The position numbers and the translations under genes are program-made. The notes beneath the pieces are model-generated. The model ran no database searches. It was given only the letters and a program-made list of their open reading frames with translations, and was not told where the DNA came from. A stretch of DNA of 17,590 nucleotides from Chloroflexota bacterium (lineage in GTDB: Bacteria > Chloroflexota > UBA11872), in the NCBI GenBank assembly GCA_028875175.1, contig JAPPFO010000106.1:1-17590 (forward strand). The letters run 5' to 3'. Of this stretch, positions 1 to 5,296 are shown piece by piece; position 1 is the first letter of the stretch, and each line of letters starts with the position of its first letter.

Positions 1-104
1 TGTTCCACCGCCTCCCCCACCGCCGAGCAACCGCCCCTACCGTTGTCCCACTCCCTCCACCGCCGCCTGCGCCACCCCCACATGCCCGCCGCAACATAAA
101 GTGA
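1..104 (+). other. C-rich left edge, possible 3' end of an upstream gene
   Basis: The first 100 bases are extremely C-rich on the + strand (about 55 C against about 15 G). No promoter is visible. The frame starting at base 3 is open from the edge and ends in TGA at 102-104, which overlaps the GTG at 101 in the GTGA arrangement typical of coupled genes; it would encode a proline-rich tail ending PPPHARRNIK. The frame starting at base 1 is also open and ends in TAA at 97-99. The frame starting at base 2 runs without a stop straight into the next gene. All three frames being open is expected from such composition, so which of them is coding cannot be decided here. Confidence 0.25.
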
Positions 105-577
105 CCCCCGACCGACGGGACCGGAGACCACCCGTGTTCGAGGAAGAGTTCCGCACCTACGACATCGATGCGCCGGAAGTTCGCGCCCTCCAGCGCGCCA
201 TGCCGCAGGAGACCTTCGCGCTGGTGGAAGGCCTGATGGGCCGCTGGCAGCAGGCCGGCATGCCCCTGCGCCCCGCCCGGCGCGGCTTCGCCCTCCAGGC
301 CCCGCACGGCGAACGCCTCACCACCGTCGCCTGGGTCTACGCCCCCGACCGCCGCCACCCAGTGGCGCGAATCGAGGTCGCCCTCGACCTGCTCCTGCGC
401 CGCGGCGTCGACGCCGAGCAAATCGACCAGTTGCGCGACGATCTGACCCGCTTCCCAACCCACGTACCCGGCGATTCCGAGTCGCTGGTGGAACTGCCGC
501 TCAGCGTTGAACTCGGCGGCGCCGACATGGAACGCCTGGCCTCGGCCCTGGTCCAGTTCGGCTTGTCCCTCGCTTGA
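101..577 (+). CDS. Unrecognised protein coupled to an MFS exporter
   Basis: I do not recognise the family. The product is about 158 residues, soluble by composition, with no signal peptide and no membrane segment. It is rich in Arg, Leu and acidic residues and looks like a mixed alpha/beta fold; the middle part (about residues 40-110) contains alternating hydrophobic stretches such as TTVAWVYAP and ARIEVALDLLL. The start is uncertain. GTG at 101 has no clear Shine-Dalgarno, whereas GTG at 134 is preceded by GGAG with a 7-base gap and would give a protein starting MFEEEFRTYD. The frame is also open to the left edge, so a longer protein is possible. The stop TGA overlaps the TTG start of the exporter gene, so the two are probably co-translated. 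A role linked to the exporter is inferred from position only. Confidence 0.6.
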   Translation: MTPDRRDRRPPVFEEEFRTYDIDAPEVRALQRAMPQETFALVEGLMGRWQQAGMPLRPARRGFALQAPHGERLTTVAWVYAPDRRHPVARIEVALDLLLRRGVDAEQIDQLRDDLTRFPTHVPGDSESLVELPLSVELGGADMERLASALVQFGLSLA

Positions 578-2007
578 CCGCCACGGACCTCGACGACAAC
601 CCACAGCCGGCGGTGGCCACCCGCTGGGCCACCATGGCCGTCGTCGCCAGCGGCGTCTTCATGGCCACGCTGGACGCCAGCATCGTCAACGTCTCGCTCC
701 CCACCCTCGTCCGCGAACTCGACGCCCCCTTCGACCGCGTCCAGTGGGTCACCCTGGCCTACGTCATTGCCATCACCAGCCTGCTCCTGCCCGCCGGCCG
801 TCTGGCCCAGATGCGCGGCGCCAAGCGCCTCTACCTGTTCGGGTTCCTGGTCTTCACCATCGGCTCCCTCCTCTGCGGCCTGGCCCCCAACGTCGGACTC
901 CTCATCGCCGTCCGCGTTGTCCAGGGCATCGGCGGCTCAATCGCCCAGGCCCTCGGCCCGGCCCTGGTGGTCTCCGCCTTCCCGCCCAGCGAACGCGGCA
1001 AGGCCATCGGCTTCATCCTCTCGGCCGTATCCATCGGCCTCGTCAGCGGTCCCGTGGTGGGCGGCCTGATTCTGGGATCCCTGGGCTGGCCGTTCATCTT
1101 CCTGATAAACGTTCCGATTGGCGTGGCGGCAATATCCCTGGGCGCTCGAATCCTGCCTGAGGGCGCACAAGGCACCGGCGGCCGCTTCGACCTTCGCGGA
1201 GCGGCATTCCTCACGATCGGCCTCACCCTGCTGGTCGTCGGCCTGAACCGCATCCAGACCCTGGGCCTCAGCTCACCCATCGTCATCCTGCTGGTCGCAA
1301 CGGGCATTGCCCTGCTGCTCGCCTTTGGCTGGTGGCAAACCCGCACGCGCTGGCCAACGATCCAGCCGGCCATGTTCCGCGTGCCGGACTTCACCGCCTC
1401 GATGTTGGCCGGCTACCTGGCGTTCGCCGGCGCCGCCACCCAGATCCTGCTGCTGCCGTTCTACCTCCAGCGCGTGCTGGAACTACCGGTCCAGCAGGTC
1501 GGCCTCCTCATGGTCACCGTCCCGGCCCTCATGGGACTCCTCGGCACACCCGCGGGAATGCTGGCCGATCGCACGAGCTCGCGAACCGTCGGCGCCCTCG
1601 GCATCGGCCTCGTCGCCGTCGGCCTCGCGCTGCTTACCACGCTAGCGGCCGACACGGCGCCCTGGGCCGTCGTGCCCCGTCTGGCCGTCATCGGCATCGG
1701 CATGGCCATGTTCAACAGCGGCAACGCCAGCATGCTTATGGGCTCCGCCGCCGCCGAGCACCGCAACCAGGCCAGCGCCGTCCTGGCGCTGGCCCGCAAC
1801 ATGGCCCAGGCCACCGGCCAGGCCCTGTGGGGCACTATCTGGGCCTCGATCGTGGTGCTGCAACTTGGCGTTCCCGGCCCGGACGCCGCCGCCGGCCCCG
1901 ACACAGTCAGCGCCTTCCAAATCGTCTTCGGCGCCGCCGGCGCCGTCGTGCTCCTGGGAGTCGTCGTAACTGTCGCGCCGCTGCTGGCTTCGAGACCTGA
2001 GCGCTAA
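574..2007 (+). CDS. MFS drug-exporter-like protein, DHA2 (EmrB/QacA) type
   Basis: An inner-membrane proton-coupled exporter of the 14-helix DHA2 branch of the major facilitator superfamily; the substrate is unknown. The 477-residue length fits the family. Visible motifs: LDASIVNVSLP at residues 33-43 (family form LDxTIVNVALP) in the first helix; GRLAQMRGAKR at 75-85, a motif A in which the usual acidic residue is Gln79; and GPVVGG at 159-164, the motif C of exporters, followed by WPFIFLINVPIG. Hydrophobic helices continue to the C terminus. TTG at 574 is chosen because it overlaps the upstream stop (TTGA); GTG at 613 and ATG at 634 are in-frame alternatives just before the first helix. The coding strand is strongly C-ending in third positions. 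Its 3' end overlaps the convergent minus-strand gene by 4 bases, and no terminator is visible between them. Confidence 0.88.
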   Translation: MTATDLDDNPQPAVATRWATMAVVASGVFMATLDASIVNVSLPTLVRELDAPFDRVQWVTLAYVIAITSLLLPAGRLAQMRGAKRLYLFGFLVFTIGSLLCGLAPNVGLLIAVRVVQGIGGSIAQALGPALVVSAFPPSERGKAIGFILSAVSIGLVSGPVVGGLILGSLGWPFIFLINVPIGVAAISLGARILPEGAQGTGGRFDLRGAAFLTIGLTLLVVGLNRIQTLGLSSPIVILLVATGIALLLAFGWWQTRTRWPTIQPAMFRVPDFTASMLAGYLAFAGAATQILLLPFYLQRVLELPVQQVGLLMVTVPALMGLLGTPAGMLADRTSSRTVGALGIGLVAVGLALLTTLAADTAPWAVVPRLAVIGIGMAMFNSGNASMLMGSAAAEHRNQASAVLALARNMAQATGQALWGTIWASIVVLQLGVPGPDAAAGPDTVSAFQIVFGAAGAVVLLGVVVTVAPLLASRPER

Positions 2008-2799
2008 AAGCGTCGGCGCAAGTCGACAATCGGTACGTCAGCCGAAGCCTCTGGCATCTCCTGTGGCGCCGCACCGGGACGCAGCGGGTCCGGCGACTCG
2101 TCGGATCCAACGCCGCGCAGACGCTGGAGCAGCGCGATGCCCTTCCGCGTATCGCTTGCAATCCGCGCCGGAACCTGCGTCCGCAGCCGCAACCGAAAGC
2201 ACCAGTACGTAAAGTCCTTCCAGTCAGCCCAGCGCACCCGACCGTCGTCCTTCAGTCCGCGCCCGGCCCGATAGGCCGCCAGCAGTTCGTCAAGCGTCGT
2301 GCCGTAGACCACCTGGTACACATCCACAGCCCCCCGATCCAGCGGATGGCCCTTCCCCACCTGCAGTTCAACCGCATGCACCACGGCTTCCTCGACATCG
2401 ACTCCATAGAAGTAGTTCAGGTGAGCATTGAAACGGGCCGTTCCCAAGGCGCCGGCGAACGCATCGCCGGAAACATGAACCGGCGGCCGCCCATGAAACC
2501 GAAGCTCGTTCCGCTCCGCCCTCGGCACTGCGTCCCGCCGGGTACTGGCGATGCGGTCGATGAGGAGCACCAGGTCCAACGCCTCGCGAGCGACGAGGTA
2601 GGTGAGACGACGCCCATGGTGGACTTCATCCGCCAGTCGCCATTGACCGCATGCCCGCAGCGCCGCCAGAAACCAATGGGTTCCGGCCTCGAGCTCCGCC
2701 TCGAAACGGCGCAGCGGATCGGCCGCCGCTTCGAGCGCTTCGTCCGGCGCGACAATGATCGGCTCCAGCGGTTGGTCCGACAGCGGGTAATCCGTTCAT
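2004..2799 (-). CDS. Unrecognised helical protein, frame broken by one base just after the start
   Basis: I do not recognise the family. Reading right to left, one frame is open from 2795 to the TAG at 2004-2006 (263 codons plus stop), with strong G/C in third positions along its whole length. Recognisable stretches include THWFLAALRACGQWRL near the N terminus, YLVAREALDLVLLIDRIAS, HLNYFYGVDVEEAVVHAVEL, and DWKDFTYWCFRLRLRTQVPA towards the C terminus. No membrane segment or signal is seen, and it looks mostly helical. The open frame contains no ATG or GTG at its start; the first TTG lies at 2579, after 72 protein-like codons. ATG at 2797-2799, preceded by GGGGTG with a 5-base gap, is one base out of frame; dropping the A at 2796 would give a product starting MTDYPLSDQP. 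An ATT start at 2754-2756 behind GGAG is the alternative. The gene is divergent from rnhA and convergent with the exporter. Confidence 0.6.
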
Positions 2800-2859
2800 G
2801 CCTGCACCCCGGCGTACCATGCATTGTGCTCTTCCGCCGCGATCGGCATCGAATCACGC

Positions 2860-3282
2860 ATGCGCTACCGGATCCACTGTGACGGCGCCAGCCGGGGCAA
2901 CCCAGGCGAAGCCGCGGCAGGCGTCGTGATCTACGACGCCTTTGGGACCATCGCCGGGCGAATCGCGGTGCGCCTGGGTGTGATGACGAACAACCAGGCG
3001 GAATACCACGCGGTGCTGGCCGGCATGCGACTGGTTGAGCAACTTCGGCCAAGCGCCATCGAGTTTCGGCTCGACAGCGAGTTGGCGGTCCAGCAGCTGT
3101 CCGGGGCCTGGAAGATCAAGAACACCAGGCTGCGCGACCTCGCGGCCCGAGTGCACGCAGCCGCTCCGGTGGGCGTGCCCGTGAGCTACGTGCACCTCGG
3201 GCGGTCCGAAAACTCGCTCGCTGACCGGCTGGCGAACTGGGCCCTCGACCGCACCTCCCCGGACACCGCGAACGGGTTCTAG
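2860..3282 (+). CDS. rnhA: Ribonuclease HI family protein
   Basis: Cleaves the RNA strand of RNA-DNA hybrids in the cytoplasm, with metal-ion catalysis. The 140-residue product begins MRYRIHCDGASRGNPG, the classic first strand of the RNase H fold, so ATG at 2860 is preferred over the in-frame TTG at 2824. The four acidic active-site positions are present: Asp8 (CDGAS), Glu48 (NNQAEYHAV), Asp72 (RLDSEL) and Asp122 (SLADRLAN); His112 in VHLGRSEN matches the catalytic-loop histidine. No N-terminal hybrid-binding domain is present. It is closer to the short, YpdQ-like RNase HI proteins than to the E. coli enzyme, so the symbol is a family-level assignment. No strong ribosome binding site precedes it. 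It reads towards mraZ but is separated by a 176-base regulatory gap and is probably not part of the division operon. Confidence 0.88.
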   Translation: MRYRIHCDGASRGNPGEAAAGVVIYDAFGTIAGRIAVRLGVMTNNQAEYHAVLAGMRLVEQLRPSAIEFRLDSELAVQQLSGAWKIKNTRLRDLAARVHAAAPVGVPVSYVHLGRSENSLADRLANWALDRTSPDTANGF

Positions 3283-3319
3283 ACACCGCTCACGCCGGAC
3301 CATCGAGCGCCGCCGAAAA

Positions 3320-3333
3320 ATCCCCGTGGGGAT
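3320..3333. repeat. GC-rich palindrome with adjacent A5 tract
   Basis: ATCCCC and GGGGAT form a near-continuous palindrome around a GT centre. It follows a run of A on the + strand, so on the minus strand it reads as a short GC hairpin followed by T residues, the shape of an intrinsic terminator for antisense transcription. It also contains the first GTGGG box of the mraZ control region, so it may simply be a protein-binding palindrome. The stem is short, so confidence is low. Confidence 0.3.
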
Positions 3334-3375
3334 CGGTGGTTTGTTGTTGACACGCGGTGGGGAATATGCTTCACT
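3326..3375 (+). promoter_or_regulatory. Distal GTGGG box cluster with candidate promoter
   Basis: GTGGG at 3326-3330 and GTGGT at 3336-3340 are 10 bases apart, and a further GTGGG lies at 3357-3361. Between them is a perfect -35 hexamer TTGACA at 3347-3352. The base-17 position downstream gives TTCACT (3370-3375), a weak -10. The pair TTGTTG (3341-3346) and TATGCT (3365-3370), 18 bases apart, is an alternative. The boxes flank or overlap the -35 region, so a bound protein here would be expected to affect polymerase access. Assigning this to mraZ rests on its position and the box resemblance. Confidence 0.45.
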
Positions 3376-3398
3376 ATTACGGCCAAATGACCACAGAT

Positions 3399-3433
3399 GT
3401 GGTGATTGGTGGGTTGTTGTGGGGAATAAAGGG
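3399..3433 (+). promoter_or_regulatory. Probable MraZ operator: four boxes with 10-base period
   Basis: GTGGT (3399), GTGGG (3409), GTGGG (3419) and AAGGG (3429) start exactly 10 bases apart, i.e. 5-base boxes with 5-base spacers. Described MraZ operators are direct TGGG-type repeats with this spacing just upstream of mraZ, which is the arrangement here (mraZ starts at 3459). The first box is also the right arm of a perfect inverted repeat ACCACA-GA-TGTGGT (3390-3403). Autorepression of the dcw operon by MraZ is the inferred function. Confidence 0.7.
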
Positions 3434-3458
3434 GTAGGCTTCGGCCGAAATACGGGGC

Positions 3459-3905
3459 ATGGCCAGCTTCAAGGGGACCTATGTCCACCAGTTGGACGCC
3501 AAGGCGCGCCTTGCGTTTCCCAGTCGGCTTCGCGCCCAGATTCCGGAGGGGGGCACATTGACCGTCAGCGCCGAGAATTGTCTGACGTTCTATCCGTCCG
3601 CCCTGTGGATCGACGTGGAGCACGAGTTGGGCAGGCTGGATCCCCTGAATCCCGACGCCCGCGATACCAAACGACAAATCTTCGGATCCGCCGAGGATGT
3701 GACATTCGACAAACAAGGTCGGATTCCGATTGCCATCCACCTACGCGACCACGCGGGACTGACCAAGGAAGTGGTCGTCATGGGCGTGGGTGACGTGATT
3801 GAACTATGGGACGCAACGGCCTGGCAGAAGCGCCACGTCCGCATCGCCGCCGATGCGTCCGACATCATGCGGCGCGCCCGCGGAGGCGTACCGCACTCTC
3901 TTTAG
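3459..3905 (+). CDS. mraZ: Transcriptional regulator MraZ
   Basis: A DNA-binding regulator of the dcw operon, made of two AbrB-like swapped-hairpin halves and usually a ring-shaped oligomer. The 148-residue length is normal. The two family signatures are visible: Asp13-Ala-Lys15-Ala-Arg17 in the first half (canonical DxKGR, with Gly replaced by Ala) and Asp84-Lys-Gln-Gly87-Arg88 in the second (DxxGR). The GVGDVIELWDATAW segment near the C terminus also matches the family. The start at ATG 3459 is fixed by MASFKGTYVHQLD, the expected N terminus; the only purine-rich stretch close to it (GGGG, 3454-3457) ends one base before the ATG, so initiation signals are weak. The gene lies directly downstream of the repeat operator and is the first gene of the division cluster, as in most bacteria. 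Confidence 0.95.
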   Translation: MASFKGTYVHQLDAKARLAFPSRLRAQIPEGGTLTVSAENCLTFYPSALWIDVEHELGRLDPLNPDARDTKRQIFGSAEDVTFDKQGRIPIAIHLRDHAGLTKEVVVMGVGDVIELWDATAWQKRHVRIAADASDIMRRARGGVPHSL

Positions 3906-3912
3906 GGTGTTC

Positions 3913-3948
3913 TGTGTGGGGCGCGGCGCCTCCCCCGCGCCCCACACA
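3913..3948 (+). repeat. Perfect 14-bp hairpin between mraZ and rsmH
   Basis: TGTGTGGGGCGCGG (3913-3926) and its exact complement CCGCGCCCCACACA (3935-3948) enclose an 8-base loop, CGCCTCCC. The stem starts 8 bases after the mraZ stop and ends 11 bases before the rsmH ATG. No T tract follows, so it is not a standard intrinsic terminator. It may limit read-through, protect an mRNA end or restrict ribosome access to rsmH. Each arm also holds a GTGGGG sequence, one per strand, so binding by MraZ is an alternative. Confidence 0.7.
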
Positions 3949-3959
3949 CACCGAATCCC

Positions 3960-4832
3960 ATGACCACCGGGCCCAGTCGGCACGAGCCTGTGCTTGTGGA
4001 AGCCGTGGTCGAGGCGCTGCGGCCATGCCTGGACGGGCCTGTCGTGGATGGGACAGCCGGACTCGGCGGTCACACGCAAGCCCTGCTAGACGCCGGGGCC
4101 GCGCGAGTCATTGCGATCGACCTCGACCCGGACGCCGTGCGCTGGCTGGCCAGGCGTTTTCAGGGCGATTCTCGAGTCCAGCCCGTACATGCCAGCTATG
4201 CGGAACTGCCGGGACTACTTGGGGCCAAACGCCCAGCGGGTGTCCTCCTGGACCTTGGGGTGTCATCGCGCCAGCTGGAGACAGCGGATCGTGGTTTTTC
4301 GTTTCGACTGGAGGGTCCGCTGGACATGCGGTTTGACTCAACGTCCGGCGCGCCGGCCGCGCGGTTGGTGAATCGTCTTCCCGAAGCTGACTTGGCTGCG
4401 CTACTTCGCAAATATGGCGAGGAGCGCCGCGCGCGCGCGGTTGCACGTCGGATTGTGGCAAGACGCCCGCTCGAATCCACGACTGAGCTCGCCGGGGTCG
4501 TGGCAGGGGCATTTCCCCGGCGACAACGCCTTCACCCCGCCACACGGACGTTTCAAGCCCTACGTATTGCAACGAATGAAGAACTGGAGGTTTTGCGCGA
4601 AGGGCTGGCCAAAGCACACCGCGCATTGCGTGAGCACGGCCGGCTTGCGGTGATCGCCTTCCACAGCCTGGAGGACCGGGTTGTAAAGCAGACGTTTCGC
4701 ACGTGGGCGCGCAATGGTGACGGAGAGGTTTTGACTCGACGCCCTGTCCGACCCGGCCGATCGGAATCTCGGCGAAACCCGCGTGCACGGAGTGCTCGGC
4801 TCCGCGTCCTTGCCAAGGCGAAGAGCGACTGA
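3960..4832 (+). CDS. rsmH: 16S rRNA (cytosine-1402-N4)-methyltransferase
   Basis: Methylates N4 of C1402 in 16S rRNA at the ribosomal P site using S-adenosylmethionine (formerly MraW). The 290 residues carry the expected landmarks: HEPVLVEAV near the N terminus; the SAM-binding loop DGTAGLGGHT from Asp30; LLDLGVSSRQL and GPLDMRFD in the middle; HPATRTFQALRIATNEEL from His192; and IAFHSLEDR at 232-240. The tail is very basic, which suits rRNA binding. The ATG at 3960 gives the normal N terminus but has no Shine-Dalgarno, because the sequence just upstream is the right arm of a strong hairpin. The stop overlaps the next start by one base (TGATG). The gene lies directly after mraZ, its near-universal position. 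Confidence 0.96.
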   Translation: MTTGPSRHEPVLVEAVVEALRPCLDGPVVDGTAGLGGHTQALLDAGAARVIAIDLDPDAVRWLARRFQGDSRVQPVHASYAELPGLLGAKRPAGVLLDLGVSSRQLETADRGFSFRLEGPLDMRFDSTSGAPAARLVNRLPEADLAALLRKYGEERRARAVARRIVARRPLESTTELAGVVAGAFPRRQRLHPATRTFQALRIATNEELEVLREGLAKAHRALREHGRLAVIAFHSLEDRVVKQTFRTWARNGDGEVLTRRPVRPGRSESRRNPRARSARLRVLAKAKSD

Positions 4833-5296
4833 TGGCCCTTCGGCAAGAGCCATTGCTTCGCGACACGGCCTGGGTCGTGCGGGCCAGCCGGTGGCTGCCA
4901 ACTGCCATCCCGCTATCACGACTCGTTCTGGTGATCATTGTCGCGGCGTTTGTGCTCGCCATGGTGTGGGTTCAACAAACCCAGACATTGGTGCGCCTGG
5001 GCGGCGAGATCCAGCGACTGGAGCGTCGGCTCGAATCGGTCGTCCTAGAACGGCAGCAAGTCCTTGCGGAATTAGCCGTTCATAACGACCTCTCGCGGGT
5101 GCAGCGCATTGCGTACACCGAACTTGAGATGCGGGAGCCGCGCAGACCTGTCTTCGCCCGAGCACAGCCGCTTCCCCCGGGTGTTTCGTTTGATTTGCCG
5201 CTATGGGCCGCGCCAACGCAGCCGCTCGCGGAGTACCCGTGGTGGGAAGCTCTGACTCGAGAGATCAGTGCGCGAATCTCACGGCTCGCAGAATAG
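4832..5296 (+). CDS. ftsL: FtsL/DivIC-like division protein
   Basis: A small bitopic membrane protein of the divisome that pairs with FtsQ- and FtsB-type partners and activates FtsW-FtsI. The assignment rests on architecture and position, since FtsL sequences are poorly conserved. There is a cytoplasmic stretch of about 30 residues, one membrane helix at about 31-47 (LVLVIIVAAFVLAMVWV), then a heptad-like coiled coil at about 50-90 rich in Leu, Glu, Arg and Gln, and a proline-containing C-terminal part. At 154 residues it is a little longer than typical FtsL because of the tail after the coiled coil. It overlaps rsmH by one base and the next gene by 29 bases. A gene of this kind between rsmH and ftsI is standard. 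Confidence 0.78.
   Translation: MALRQEPLLRDTAWVVRASRWLPTAIPLSRLVLVIIVAAFVLAMVWVQQTQTLVRLGGEIQRLERRLESVVLERQQVLAELAVHNDLSRVQRIAYTELEMREPRRPVFARAQPLPPGVSFDLPLWAAPTQPLAEYPWWEALTREISARISRLAE

Noticed and set aside
1..97. Gly-rich minus-strand frame starting at ATG 95-97
   Set aside because: Only a consequence of C-rich sequence on the + strand; no ribosome site or motif.
2417..3052. Minus-strand open frame of 211 codons spanning the divergent region
   Set aside because: Arg/Ser-rich composition; the neighbouring frame (2004-2795) has the better third-position pattern and protein-like sequence, and rnhA occupies the right part.
4428..4439. Twelve-base alternating CG tract within rsmH, a possible Z-DNA former
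   Set aside because: Explained by Arg/Ala codons in a GC-rich gene; too short to claim a structural role.
4108..4962. Long minus-strand open frame opposite rsmH and ftsL (284 codons)
   Set aside because: It lies entirely opposite well-recognised genes, has low-complexity Arg/Pro/Ser composition and no family motif; a GC-rich shadow.
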